A stretch of 64,000 nt of DNA from Flavobacterium sp. LC2016-23 (GTDB lineage: Bacteria > Bacteroidota > Bacteroidia > Flavobacteriales > Flavobacteriaceae). The stretch spans positions 1 through 64,000 of the forward strand of contig NZ_WKKE01000013.1 in NCBI RefSeq assembly GCF_009674775.1. Direction: 5' to 3'. A program made the translations under genes and the position numbers. The stretch's first letter is position 1, and every line of letters begins with the position of its first letter. The notes under the pieces were generated by a model. The model had not been told where the DNA came from, did not search any database, and saw only the letters and a list, made by a program, of their open reading frames with translations. Below, piece by piece: positions 43,202 to 54,806 of the stretch.

Positions 43202-45934
43202 ATGAAAAAAGTATTACTTAAAGGAATTTTGTGTTGCGCTCTGGGCGTTGTGAGTTCTGGTTACGCTCAAAAAAAGGAAACCCCCAAATACATTACAAAT
43301 GTAGAAGGAGTGAAAGAATATTCATTAAATAATGGATTGAAAGTACTATTGATTTCAGATGCTTCCCAAAGTAATATGGTAGTGAACATCATTTACAATG
43401 TAGGTTCCAGAAATGAAGGGTATGGCGAAAAAGGAATGGCACATTTACTGGAGCACATGCTTTTTAAGAGTACTAAAAATCTGGGTGATATCAAAAAAAT
43501 GCTTTCAGACAAAGGCGGAAATGCCAATGGAACGACCTGGCTGGACCGAACTAATTATTATGAAGTTTTTCCTTCCAGTGATGAAAATCTGAAATGGAGC
43601 CTGGAGATGGAAGCAGACAGGATGATTAATTCTACTATTCTGCAGACCGATCTGGATAAAGAATTCTCTGTGGTAAGAAATGAATTTGAGATTGGAGAAA
43701 ACAATCCCGATGGCGTTTTGCAGGAGAGAATAATTTCTACCGCCTATTTATGGCATAATTACGGAAATAGTACTATTGGAAGTAAAGAAGACATAGAACG
43801 CGTAAAAGCAAATACATTAAGGGTTTTTTACGAAAGATACTATCAGCCTGACAATGCTACTTTGGTGATTGCAGGTAAGTTTGACGAACAAAAAGCACTG
43901 GAATATATTGGACAGTATTTTTCTGTAATACCAAAACCAAAAAGAGTTTTAGATAAAACCTATACTATTGAACCAGCTCAGGATGGAGAAAAATTCGTAG
44001 AATTAAAAAGAGCAGGGGACAGTAAAAATGTAGGAGCTTTATATCATACAGCACCTTACGCAGATAAAGATTATGCCGCAATTGACGCTTTGACAGAGAT
44101 TTTAACGGCAGATCCTTCCGGTTATCTTTATAAATCATTAGTAGAAGCCCGCAAAGTATCCAGTATTTACAGCTGGCAGCCAACGGTAAGAGATGCAAGT
44201 TTTGTGTATTTCGGAGTTGCTGTACCTAACGATAAAGATATTAAAGAAACTGAAAATATCGTACGGGCAGAACTGGATAAAATTCCGACAACAAAATATA
44301 CCGATGAAGATGTAGCGAGAGCGAAAGCAAAAATTATTAAACAGATCGAAAGTATAAAAAACAACACAATTTCGTATGCAATCAATCTGACAGAAATTAT
44401 CGGAGCAGGAGATTACAGACTTGGGTTTATCTATCGTGATGCTGTCGAGAAATTGACAAAAGAAGACATACAAAGAGTTGCAGAGAAATATTTCAGAAGC
44501 AATAACAGAACCGTTGGGATTTTTATTCCGTCTAAAGAAGAGCAGCGATTAAAATCGGTAGAATTTACAGACGAGCAAATAGCGGCTATTACCAAAGACT
44601 ATAAAGGAAAAGCTCTGGAAAAAGAAACAGCTGCATTTGAAGCTTCTATCAAAAATTTAAAACAAAATCTGGTAGAGGGCAAACTCAGTAATGGTGCAAA
44701 ATACGGATTGGTTAAAAAAGAAATAAAAGGCGGAAAAGTTCAGGCAAGTTTTAAATTCCCGGTAAGTAACGAAAAGGATTTGGCAGGTAAGTCAGATGTA
44801 GGGGCAATTTTGGCACAATTGCTGAAAACAGGGACCAAAACCAGAACAAAAGAACAAATTCAGGATCGATTAGATCAGTTGAAATCTAGTATAAATTTTA
44901 GTTTTTCAAGACAAACTTTATCGGTCAATATCAATACTTATAAAGAAAACTTTAAAGAAGTAATGGATATTTTGTCTGATTTACTGGTAAATTCTACTTT
45001 CCCGGAAAATGAATTAACAAAAACCATTACGGAATACAATACTTATTTAGAATCTAACCTGAATGATCCTCAGTCGGTAGCCTTTACAGAAATAGCAAGA
45101 CTAACTTCTAAATATCCGAAAGAAAGTATTTTTTACACCTCAACAATTCAGGAACAAATAGATGCTTACAAGAAAATCAAGCAATCCGAAATAGTAGATT
45201 TCTACAAAAACATTTTAGGAGGACAAAACGGAACAGGTTGTGTGATCGGAGAATTAGATGCCAAAAGTACCGTTGAAATCCTGGAAAATACTTTCGGTAA
45301 ATGGAATTCTAAATCCAAATACGAACTGGCTAATCCAACGTATTTCGATACTCAGAAATTAGATAAGGACTACACTACTCCGGATAAGGAAAATGCGGTG
45401 GCTATTGGTAAAATCAGTTTAAAAATGAATACAAAAAGCCCTGATTATCCGGCTTTCATTATGGTGAACGAAATCATCGGAAGCGGAGGTTTTTTAACTT
45501 CAAGAATCCCGATGCGATTAAGAGAAAAAGAAGGAATCAGCTACGGAGCAGGCTCCTTTATTGATGTGCCAATTACGAACGATGTTGCTTTTTGGGAATA
45601 TTATGCTTTCTTAAATCCTACGAAAAAATCGGCTGTTGAAGCAGCAACAAAAGAGGAAATTACAAAAGCATTAAAAGACGGATTTACCGAAGAAGAACTG
45701 AAAACAAATCTGGTAAGCTGGCAGAACAAGAGAAAAACCAGATTAGGAAGTGATGATACGCTGATGAGTTTGGTAAATACACATCTTACTTACGGAATTC
45801 CACTGGAGGATTATGATGATTTAGAAACTAAAGTTAAAGCGTTGAAAATACAAGAAGTAAACAATGCTTTGAAAAAGTATTTAAGTCTGGATAAAATGAC
45901 GTCAATTTATGCAGGAGATTTTAATAAAAAATAA
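43202..45934 (+). CDS. M16-family zinc metallopeptidase
   Basis: A 910-residue exported protein (signal peptide about 1-22, ending SGYAQ) with two tandem M16 halves. The first half has the inverted zinc motif HLLEH (81-85) and the downstream Glu region EMEADRM / EFSVVRNEFEIGE. The second half, from about 480, keeps the fold (for example REKEGISYGAGSF) without HxxEH, as in other bidomain M16 enzymes. It should be a periplasmic peptidase that degrades small peptides. It is a single-gene transcript with its own promoter and terminator. Confidence 0.9.
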   Translation: MKKVLLKGILCCALGVVSSGYAQKKETPKYITNVEGVKEYSLNNGLKVLLISDASQSNMVVNIIYNVGSRNEGYGEKGMAHLLEHMLFKSTKNLGDIKKMLSDKGGNANGTTWLDRTNYYEVFPSSDENLKWSLEMEADRMINSTILQTDLDKEFSVVRNEFEIGENNPDGVLQERIISTAYLWHNYGNSTIGSKEDIERVKANTLRVFYERYYQPDNATLVIAGKFDEQKALEYIGQYFSVIPKPKRVLDKTYTIEPAQDGEKFVELKRAGDSKNVGALYHTAPYADKDYAAIDALTEILTADPSGYLYKSLVEARKVSSIYSWQPTVRDASFVYFGVAVPNDKDIKETENIVRAELDKIPTTKYTDEDVARAKAKIIKQIESIKNNTISYAINLTEIIGAGDYRLGFIYRDAVEKLTKEDIQRVAEKYFRSNNRTVGIFIPSKEEQRLKSVEFTDEQIAAITKDYKGKALEKETAAFEASIKNLKQNLVEGKLSNGAKYGLVKKEIKGGKVQASFKFPVSNEKDLAGKSDVGAILAQLLKTGTKTRTKEQIQDRLDQLKSSINFSFSRQTLSVNINTYKENFKEVMDILSDLLVNSTFPENELTKTITEYNTYLESNLNDPQSVAFTEIARLTSKYPKESIFYTSTIQEQIDAYKKIKQSEIVDFYKNILGGQNGTGCVIGELDAKSTVEILENTFGKWNSKSKYELANPTYFDTQKLDKDYTTPDKENAVAIGKISLKMNTKSPDYPAFIMVNEIIGSGGFLTSRIPMRLREKEGISYGAGSFIDVPITNDVAFWEYYAFLNPTKKSAVEAATKEEITKALKDGFTEEELKTNLVSWQNKRKTRLGSDDTLMSLVNTHLTYGIPLEDYDDLETKVKALKIQEVNNALKKYLSLDKMTSIYAGDFNKK

Positions 45935-46005
45935 TAAAATAAATTCCAATTTTTTAAAATTCCAGGCTTCAATTTAGCATTTGAAATTTTAAAAATAAAA
46001 ACTTC

Positions 46006-46045
46006 AAAAACCGAAATAACATCACGATGTTTGTTTCGGTTTTTT
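46006..46045 (+). terminator. Rho-independent terminator after the M16 gene
   Basis: AAAAACCGAAA (46006-46016) pairs with TTTCGGTTTTT (46034-46044), with an inner AACATCACGATGTT stem-loop and a T run. It lies 72 bp after the peptidase stop. Confidence 0.82.
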
Positions 46046-46190
46046 TGCATAATCAACTTTTGGAATTTGGAATTTTAAAAAATTGGAATTTAAATCGATT
46101 GTTCCTTTTTTTATTAGCTTTTTTTGATAATATGTTAATAACTTACCAGCTTTAAATCGTAATTTAACGGATATATAATTTGCGTTTTTA

Positions 46191-46198
46191 TATATTTG
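46191..46198 (+). promoter_or_regulatory. -7 box for gyrB
   Basis: TATATTTG matches TAnnTTTG exactly, 38 bp before the gyrB ATG. No convincing -33 TTG is found 17-20 bp upstream; the nearest TTG leaves only an 8-bp spacer. Confidence 0.4.
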
Positions 46199-46206
46199 CG
46201 TGTTAG

Positions 46207-48177
<1,971 letters not shown>

Positions 48178-48195
48178 AATAAAAGTTTAATAAAT

Positions 48196-48240
48196 CAATT
48201 CGTTTAATTGTTTAAATTTACTAAACAATTAAACGAATTG
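48196..48240. repeat. 19-bp perfect hairpin between gyrB and mdh
   Basis: The arms 48196-48214 and 48222-48240 are perfect reverse complements separated by 7 nt. There is no T run after it, so it is not a standard terminator, but it could still end transcription or protect the 3' end. TTTAATTG/GTTTAATCG motifs of the same kind occur around 58880-58920 and 59310-59380. Confidence 0.85.
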
Positions 48241-48288
48241 TCCATTTAGAGACATACAAATTAATTAATAACCGATAAAGTATAAAAT

Positions 48289-49224
48289 ATGAAAGTTACC
48301 ATTGTAGGAGCAGGAAATGTTGGAGCTACATGTGCAGATGTTATTTCTTATAGAGGAATTGCCAGCGAAGTAGTGTTGTTGGATATTAAGGAAGGTTTTG
48401 CCGAAGGAAAGGCATTGGATATTATGCAATGTGCGACAAACACAGGTTTTAATACCAAAGTATCCGGAGTAACCAATGATTATTCTAAAACAGCCGGAAG
48501 TGATGTAGTTGTTATTACATCCGGAATTCCAAGGAAGCCAGGAATGACCCGTGAAGAATTAATTGGAATCAACGCAGGAATTGTAAAAACAGTTGCTGAG
48601 AACGTGTTAAAACATTCACCGGATACCATCATTGTTGTAGTTTCTAATCCAATGGATACTATGACGTATTTAGCTTTAAAATCAACCGGATTGCCAAAAA
48701 ACAGAATTATTGGTATGGGAGGGGCTTTAGACAGTTCGCGTTTCAGAACTTATCTGTCCCTGGCTTTAGATAAACCGGCAAACGATATCTCTGCAATGGT
48801 TATTGGTGGTCATGGTGACACGACTATGATTCCGCTAACCCGTTTGGCCTCTTATAACGGAATCCCGGTGACGGAATTTCTTTCAGAAGAAGTATTGCAA
48901 AAAGTAGCTGCAGACACGATGGTAGGCGGAGCGACGCTTACCGGTCTTTTAGGAACTTCAGCTTGGTATGCGCCGGGAGCTTCTGTAGCGTACCTTGTAG
49001 ATAGTATTTTAAATGATCAGAAGAAAATGATTGCGTGTTCCGTTTTTGTAGAAGGAGAATACGGTCAGAACGATATATGCATAGGAGTGCCTTGTATAAT
49101 TGGTAAAAACGGAGTGGAAGAAATTCTGGATATCCAGTTAAACGAGCAGGAAAAGGCTTTATTTGCTAAAAGTGCAGATGCAGTTAGAGGTATGAATGAT
49201 GCTCTAAAATCGATTTTAGTATAA
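48289..49224 (+). CDS. mdh: Malate dehydrogenase
   Basis: A 311-residue NAD-dependent malate dehydrogenase of the TCA cycle, LDH-like type. MKVTIVGAGNVGATCADVI is the nucleotide-binding loop. KPGMTREELIGIN carries the substrate Arg of the mobile loop, which has Arg-Lys-Pro-Gly-Met rather than the Gln of lactate dehydrogenases. VSNPMDTMTYL and GGHGDTTMIPL hold the catalytic Asp/His region. The length is standard. It is 111 bp after gyrB and followed by a terminator. Confidence 0.93.
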   Translation: MKVTIVGAGNVGATCADVISYRGIASEVVLLDIKEGFAEGKALDIMQCATNTGFNTKVSGVTNDYSKTAGSDVVVITSGIPRKPGMTREELIGINAGIVKTVAENVLKHSPDTIIVVVSNPMDTMTYLALKSTGLPKNRIIGMGGALDSSRFRTYLSLALDKPANDISAMVIGGHGDTTMIPLTRLASYNGIPVTEFLSEEVLQKVAADTMVGGATLTGLLGTSAWYAPGASVAYLVDSILNDQKKMIACSVFVEGEYGQNDICIGVPCIIGKNGVEEILDIQLNEQEKALFAKSADAVRGMNDALKSILV

Positions 49225-49243
49225 TGATTTTGGTAAAAAAAAG

Positions 49244-49275
49244 ATAAGGCTGCACTTTTGCAGTCTTTTTTTTGA
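49244..49275 (+). terminator. Rho-independent terminator after mdh
   Basis: AAGGCTGC pairs with GCAGTCTT (one G-U pair) around ACTTTT, followed by eight or more T residues. It lies about 20 bp after the mdh stop. Confidence 0.75.
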
Positions 49276-49293
49276 GATTAATTAATAAATAAA

Positions 49294-49324
49294 TTGGTTA
49301 ATCTTTTCGTAAATTATATATTTG
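49294..49324 (+). promoter_or_regulatory. Promoter candidate for secDF
   Basis: TTG (49294-49296), a 20-bp spacer and TATATTTG (49317-49324) fit the Bacteroidota consensus. It leaves a 5' untranslated region of roughly 120 nt. Confidence 0.45.
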
Positions 49325-49451
49325 CTCGGTTTAAAAAAAATGTTGTAATTCGTGATCTAGTTTTTTAGTTTTAAAAAAATCATGTCAGGGCTTATTTTAT
49401 GGGACTTTAAAACAAAAACAAACAATAAAACATAATTAATTTTTAGTAATA

Positions 49452-52442
49452 ATGCAGAATAAAGGACTTATTAAATTTTTCGCAATTCTATTTGCATTGG
49501 TAAGTATTTACCAACTTTCGTTCACTTATGTGGCAAGCAATGTCAAAAGTGAGGCTAAGGCTTTTGCAGGAGATAATCCTGATAAAGAGCTAAAATATTT
49601 AGATTCTATTGGTAAGGTAAGTGTACTGAATCTTGGATTTACGAATTTTACTTATAATGAAGTAAAAAACAAGCAAATCAATAAAGGTCTTGACTTAGAA
49701 GGAGGAATCAACGTTATTCTTCAGATTTCTATTAAAGATGTTTTAAAAGGTTTAGCAAACAATTCTAAAAACCCGGTTTTCAATAAATCTTTAGCTGATG
49801 CGACTGCAAATTTAGAAGGAAACAAAAGTTATTTAGATAAATTTTTTGAGGCTTTTGATGCAAATTCAAACGGTGCAACAAAATTAGCATCTCCTGAAAT
49901 TTTCGCCAACAGAAACCTGCAGGGTGAAGGTGGAATTGCTTTTGAAATGACTGATGCACAAGCGCAAAAAGTAATTAGAAAAAAAGTAGATGAGTCTATC
50001 GAAAGTGCTTATAAAGTATTAAGAGAGCGTATCGATAAATTTGGTGTTACACAGCCAAACATCCAGAAATTAGGATCAACAGGAAGAATCTTAGTAGAAC
50101 TTCCGGGTGCCAAAGATGTGGACAGAATTAAAAAATTATTAGGTGGAAAAGCTCAGTTAGAGTTTTGGGAAACGTATAAAATAGAAGAAATCGGAAACTT
50201 TTTAGTGTCTGCAAACGAAGCACTTAAAAAGACTGAAATCAAAAAAACAGAAACTAAAACAGTTGCTAAGGATTCATTGAATGCTTTGTTGACTGACGCT
50301 AAAGATTCAACTGAAGCTAAAAAAGGAAACAACCCGTTATTTGACAAAATTTTAGGTCAGGGTGGTGGACCAGTTTTAGGTTATTTTGCTCCAAAAGATA
50401 CTGCAACTGTTAATGCATATTTCAAAAGACCTGAAATCAGAATTTTATTAGGTGCTGATCAGCATTATGCAAAATTTGTATGGAGTAAACCAACTACTAT
50501 AAAAGACCCGCAATCAAAAGATGTTAAAAACGCGAAAGATATTGAAGTAGTTGAATTATATGCTTTAAAAGGAAACAGAGACAATATCCCGGCAATGAAC
50601 GGAGGTCTTGTAACGGATGCAAAAGATACATTTGACCAAATGGGTAAACCAGCTGTTTCTATGCAAATGAACAGTCAGGGTGCTAAAGTTTGGGAAGAAC
50701 TGACAGGAAGAGCTTTTTCTCAAAAAAGTTATATCGCTATTGTTTTAGATGATATCGTTTATTCTGCACCAGGTGTAACCAGCGGACCAATTGCCGGAGG
50801 AAGATCTGAAATTACAGGTTCTTTTGATGTGGCTGAAACTAAAGATTTAGCAAACGTATTAAACGCAGGTAAATTACCGGCTTCTGCAGATATTATTCAA
50901 TCAACAGTAGTAGGGCCATCTTTAGGTCAGGCTGCAATTGATGCAGGGACAATGTCATCTGTAATTGGATTTTTATTAGTTTGTTTATGGATGGTTTTCT
51001 ATTACGGTAAAGCAGGTTGGTATGCTAACCTTGCCTTATTGTTAAACTTACTTTTCTTATTCGGAATTATGGCAAGTTTTGGTTTTGTATTGACATTGCC
51101 AGGTATTGCAGGTATCGTATTAACATTAGGTACAGCGGTAGATGCTAACATTATTATATTTGAAAGAGCAAAAGAGGAATTACGTGATGGTAAATCACTG
51201 GCTGAAGCAGTAGCTACATCTTACGGATGGCACGGAGCAATGCGTTCGATCATTGATGCAAACGTTACGCACGTTTTAACCGGAGCGATCTTGTTTATTT
51301 TCGGAACGGGACCAATCAAAGGTTTTGCTTTAACATTGCTTATTGGTATCGTAACGTCTATGTTTACGTCAATCTTTATTGCAAGAATTTTTATTGACAG
51401 AAACATTGCCGGAAAAGGTGATTTAACTTTCTCTACTAATATTACTAAAAACTGGTTTACGAACTTCCACTTTGATTTTATCAAAATCAAGAAATTTACT
51501 TATATCTTCTCTTCAATTGTAGTGGTAGTAAGTTTGATTTCTATCTTTTTCGTTAACGGATTAGATCAGGGTGTTGACTTTGTAGGAGGAAGAACTTTCC
51601 AGGTTAAATTTGAAAAACCGGTTGATGCAACTGTAGTTTCAGATGAATTATCTGCTGCTTTCGGAACTCCTGTAGAAGCTAAAATCTTAGGTGATGATGA
51701 TCAGTTGAAAATCACAACGAAATACAAAATCAAAGAAGACGGAGTAGCAGTTGACGAAGAAGTAAATCAAAAATTATACAAAGCGTTAGCGAAATATTAT
51801 CCTAACACTTCTTATGATAAGTTTACAAACACTTACGACGGTAAAAAAGTCGGAGTATTACAGGCTTCTAAGGTTGGAGCTTCGATCTCTGAAGATATCA
51901 AAACGAACTCTTACTGGGCAGTTTTAGGTGCTATGGCAGCAATCTTCCTATACTTAATGGTATCGTTCCGTAAATGGCAATATTCATTAGGTGCGATTGC
52001 AGCTGTTGCGCATGACGTGATCTTTGTATTAGGAATTTACTCTTTATGTTATAAATTCATGCCTTTCCACATGGAAATGGATCAGCACTTTATTGCTGCA
52101 ATTCTTACTGTAATCGGTTACTCGATGAATGATACTGTAATTGTATTCGACAGAATCAGAGAGTTCATTATTGGAAACCGTAAAGGAAGTTTTGAAGATA
52201 TCGTAAATGCTTCTATTAACACTACATTATCAAGAACATTAAATACTTCATTAATGATGATCATTGTATTATTAACAATGTTTATTTTCGGTGGAGAGTC
52301 CATCAGAGGATTTATCTTTGCTATGTTAGTGGGTATTGTTGTAGGTACTTATTCTTCATTATTCATCGCGACACCGGTATTGGTTGACACGATTTCTAAA
52401 GATGATAAACATAGTATCGAAGACAAGCATAACAAAGCATAA
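49452..52442 (+). CDS. secDF: Fused protein translocase subunits SecD-SecF
   Basis: A 996-residue fusion of SecD and SecF, the RND-like membrane component that uses the proton gradient to pull preproteins out of SecYEG. The SecD part has an N-terminal helix, a large periplasmic P1 domain (GLDLEGGINVILQI; REGIDKFGV-like RERIDKFGVTQPNIQK) and the core GTAVDANIIIFERAKEEL. The SecF part, from about residue 690, has GVDFVGGRTFQVKF and SMNDTVIVFDRIREF. Single-chain SecDF is normal in Bacteroidota. A 10-bp stem terminator follows. Confidence 0.95.
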   Translation: MQNKGLIKFFAILFALVSIYQLSFTYVASNVKSEAKAFAGDNPDKELKYLDSIGKVSVLNLGFTNFTYNEVKNKQINKGLDLEGGINVILQISIKDVLKGLANNSKNPVFNKSLADATANLEGNKSYLDKFFEAFDANSNGATKLASPEIFANRNLQGEGGIAFEMTDAQAQKVIRKKVDESIESAYKVLRERIDKFGVTQPNIQKLGSTGRILVELPGAKDVDRIKKLLGGKAQLEFWETYKIEEIGNFLVSANEALKKTEIKKTETKTVAKDSLNALLTDAKDSTEAKKGNNPLFDKILGQGGGPVLGYFAPKDTATVNAYFKRPEIRILLGADQHYAKFVWSKPTTIKDPQSKDVKNAKDIEVVELYALKGNRDNIPAMNGGLVTDAKDTFDQMGKPAVSMQMNSQGAKVWEELTGRAFSQKSYIAIVLDDIVYSAPGVTSGPIAGGRSEITGSFDVAETKDLANVLNAGKLPASADIIQSTVVGPSLGQAAIDAGTMSSVIGFLLVCLWMVFYYGKAGWYANLALLLNLLFLFGIMASFGFVLTLPGIAGIVLTLGTAVDANIIIFERAKEELRDGKSLAEAVATSYGWHGAMRSIIDANVTHVLTGAILFIFGTGPIKGFALTLLIGIVTSMFTSIFIARIFIDRNIAGKGDLTFSTNITKNWFTNFHFDFIKIKKFTYIFSSIVVVVSLISIFFVNGLDQGVDFVGGRTFQVKFEKPVDATVVSDELSAAFGTPVEAKILGDDDQLKITTKYKIKEDGVAVDEEVNQKLYKALAKYYPNTSYDKFTNTYDGKKVGVLQASKVGASISEDIKTNSYWAVLGAMAAIFLYLMVSFRKWQYSLGAIAAVAHDVIFVLGIYSLCYKFMPFHMEMDQHFIAAILTVIGYSMNDTVIVFDRIREFIIGNRKGSFEDIVNASINTTLSRTLNTSLMMIIVLLTMFIFGGESIRGFIFAMLVGIVVGTYSSLFIATPVLVDTISKDDKHSIEDKHNKA

Positions 52443-52465
52443 TTATTTGCTTACACTATATCAAA

Positions 52466-52496
52466 AAGATCCAACGAAAGTTGGGTCTTTTTTTTT
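52466..52496 (+). terminator. Rho-independent terminator after secDF
   Basis: A 10-bp stem (52466-52475 with 52480-52489, one G-U pair) capped by a GAAA tetraloop is followed by nine T residues. It lies 23 bp after the secDF stop. Confidence 0.9.
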
Positions 52497-52693
52497 GTGC
52501 CCTGCATAAACGTATTAGAAGTGATTTGTAAGTAAATCTATAGTCATAGAGTTCTGTATAATTTCCATTTGCATCAGTAACAGAACCGTTTATTACGAGA
52601 TACAGGCCGTTTATTTATGTTCTAAAAAGATACTCAATAAAGCTCTTAATTTTAATTCTTTTTCTTGTTAAAAAATAATTAAAATATAGTGTA

Positions 52694-54226
52694 ATGAAGA
52701 AATTAACAACTTTAAATTATGGCTTTCCGGTATTATTTGCAGTACTAATCGGGTCCTGCAATACGGAACCTGTTCTGACAGAAAACAATGCAAATGCCAG
52801 AGGGAAAGAGTATTACTTACAATTAGGGCAGAAATTGGAAAATCCTTACGCTGTAAAAAACATGAGGAAGGCTCTGGATAGTGTGAAATCAAAAATGAAA
52901 TTTTCAAAATCTGCCAAAAACACATCAGAATTTGATATTGAAACCTCTCATCTTTATGTGAAGATAGAGCCTAAAAATGCAGATGAAGAAGCAGTCCTGA
53001 AAAGAGATACTTCTCAGGTATTTTTCGACTATCCGCTCGATTACGAATTTCCCGAGGAAGTTTTACAACAAATGGGAACTAATGATGCCGAAAGTATAAG
53101 TACATATTATGTAGCTGTGCCAAAAGAGTATGTATTCCCTGCAGGAATTAAAACGGAGGTTTTGGAAGAATTATACATTCCGGAACAAGACCCTTACTTT
53201 GATGATGTAACTGAAACGGGTCAGGTTAATAAAAGTACAATCGGGACAAAAGAGGATCTGCTGGGTAGTTTGTTGATAGAAGCCTTTAAGCTAACGAATA
53301 ATGAAAAAGAATTAGGATTAGAAAGTTGGACTGCGGGTAAGTCTTCCTGGTGGATGTTTGGATCAAAATGGCGTCCAAGTGGTAAAATTACGATGTTTGA
53401 TAATTCACTCAACAAAGTAGTTCCTGTGGAAGGAGCGCAAATACTGATCAGGCAATGGTTCACCGTTGACAGTGGCATAACCGATGTCAATGGTAATTTT
53501 TCTACAGGAACTGTGCGCGGACAGGCCAGATACATTATTCAATGGGAGAGACAGCACTATGATATTAGAAATGGCTGGTTTGGTCAGGCAGAAACAAGAG
53601 GGCCTTCTAAAAAGAAAGAATCATGGAATTATACAATAACTGATGTAGATGATATTCAATATGCCATGATTCATCGTGCCGCACACCATTATTATTACAA
53701 AGACATTAAAGAATTGAGACGACCTCCTTTTGATAGCGAAATGCCTTCAAGAATGAAAATTGCTGCAATTCATGATTTACCCAATGGTTTAAACGGAGAT
53801 ACTAGTTTTTGGAGAGGTTTGGCAGGTGTTCTGCCGACAATTAGAATCTACAAAAGGAATAATTGTCATGAATATTACGGAACAACCATACATGAGCTGG
53901 CTCATGCTTCACATTGGAAAATGGGATGGTGGACTTTTCAAAGCGTAGAGGATAAGGTAAAAGAGTCATGGGCTAGAGGAGTGCAATGGGAGTTGACTAG
54001 GATGGTGTATCCCATTTATACTAATGAATATTTTGGAGATTATACCGGAGTTGTACAAGATATGATTGATAAGGATTATTCAATAGGTGATAACGTAACG
54101 GGATATAACATTAGGCAGATAGAAAATGCACTGATGTATCAAAAAACATGGAATGATTGGAAAAATAAAATTAAACAAGATTATGAAAACACAACAGAGA
54201 ATAATTTGGATCAATTGTTTAGTTAA
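52694..54226 (+). CDS. Lipoprotein with HELAHASHW metallopeptidase motif
   Basis: A 510-residue lipoprotein (LIGSC lipobox, Cys22). The first 200 residues are Lys/Glu-rich with no recognised domain. A predicted beta-sandwich-like part follows around 240-290 (GAQILIRQWFTVDSGITDVN), resembling carboxypeptidase-regulatory-like folds. The C-terminal third carries HELAHASHW at 400-408, an HExxH zinc motif with a third His at 407, and further Glu/Trp-rich sequence. I do not recognise the family. The 3' end overlaps a small lipoprotein gene by 44 bp. It is the first gene after the secDF terminator. Confidence 0.7.
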   Translation: MKKLTTLNYGFPVLFAVLIGSCNTEPVLTENNANARGKEYYLQLGQKLENPYAVKNMRKALDSVKSKMKFSKSAKNTSEFDIETSHLYVKIEPKNADEEAVLKRDTSQVFFDYPLDYEFPEEVLQQMGTNDAESISTYYVAVPKEYVFPAGIKTEVLEELYIPEQDPYFDDVTETGQVNKSTIGTKEDLLGSLLIEAFKLTNNEKELGLESWTAGKSSWWMFGSKWRPSGKITMFDNSLNKVVPVEGAQILIRQWFTVDSGITDVNGNFSTGTVRGQARYIIQWERQHYDIRNGWFGQAETRGPSKKKESWNYTITDVDDIQYAMIHRAAHHYYYKDIKELRRPPFDSEMPSRMKIAAIHDLPNGLNGDTSFWRGLAGVLPTIRIYKRNNCHEYYGTTIHELAHASHWKMGWWTFQSVEDKVKESWARGVQWELTRMVYPIYTNEYFGDYTGVVQDMIDKDYSIGDNVTGYNIRQIENALMYQKTWNDWKNKIKQDYENTTENNLDQLFS

Positions 54227-54662
54227 TGGAATTAGTACAATTAGTACAATGTTTATTACTGCTTGTTCCAGTCCTCCCCCGGAATATTTTATAACAACAA
54301 CTTATATTTATAAAAATTTAACTTCGGAGACTATTACTATTTCACTTTTTAATGAAGATAATATATTATTAAATGAGTATATAATCTATCCAAGTGAAGA
54401 AGAATTAATCATTATAAAAGATGCTGGGAAAATTGGTTTAGTTCAACCTTTTATATTTAGAAACAATAAGTACGGCAAAACAACCAATGTGATTATTGAC
54501 TTTGCTGGTAATAATAAGTGCCTTACCTTTTTAGAAGGGCAGGGAATTCTTGATGTTAAGTCTTATGATAATTTTACTGAAAGCATGTATGATAAGTCAA
54601 ATAATACGTTGATTTATACTATTGATGATTCGGAACTTAATTTATCGATACCTTGTTTATAA
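54183..54662 (+). CDS. Small lipoprotein overlapping the metallopeptidase gene
   Basis: A 159-residue protein starting at ATG 54183 (MKTQQRI), within the 3' end of the preceding gene, with a lipobox at FITAC (Cys28). The mature part is beta-rich (ITISLFNEDNILLNEYI) with no known domain. The 44-bp overlap implies tight coupling, as seen for inhibitor or immunity partners of metallopeptidases, but that role is inference. A longer frame from 54153 exists; the later start is preferred because it gives a proper lipoprotein signal. The gene is AT-rich. Confidence 0.65.
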   Translation: MKTQQRIIWINCLVNGISTISTMFITACSSPPPEYFITTTYIYKNLTSETITISLFNEDNILLNEYIIYPSEEELIIIKDAGKIGLVQPFIFRNNKYGKTTNVIIDFAGNNKCLTFLEGQGILDVKSYDNFTESMYDKSNNTLIYTIDDSELNLSIPCL

Positions 54663-54672
54663 AACATTTTGA

Positions 54673-54759
54673 ATAAAAGAAGATTATGAAAACCCTACCG
54701 AAAATAACCTTGATAAATATATTTATTTATTGTTGGTCAAAATGGTGTTAATAGTATAA
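54673..54759 (+). pseudogene. Remnant of a second metallopeptidase/lipoprotein pair
   Basis: The frame IKEDYENPTENNLDKY (ending at TAA 54757) closely matches the C-terminus of the HELAHASHW protein, IKQDYENTTENNLDQL. An overlapping frame from ATG 54686 (MKTLPKITLIN) resembles the start of the small lipoprotein (MKTQQRIIWIN) but stops after 21 residues. The same overlap arrangement is kept, so this is the scar of a tandem duplicate. Confidence 0.75.
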
Positions 54760-54806
54760 TAAAGCGAAAGTTATAAAAAATAAAAACGTACCAAAAAAAA
54801 GGTAAA

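Noticed and set aside
48196..48240. Standard rho-independent terminator for gyrB
   Set aside because: The stem is perfect but AT-rich and not followed by a T run, so it is listed as a hairpin repeat rather than a terminator.
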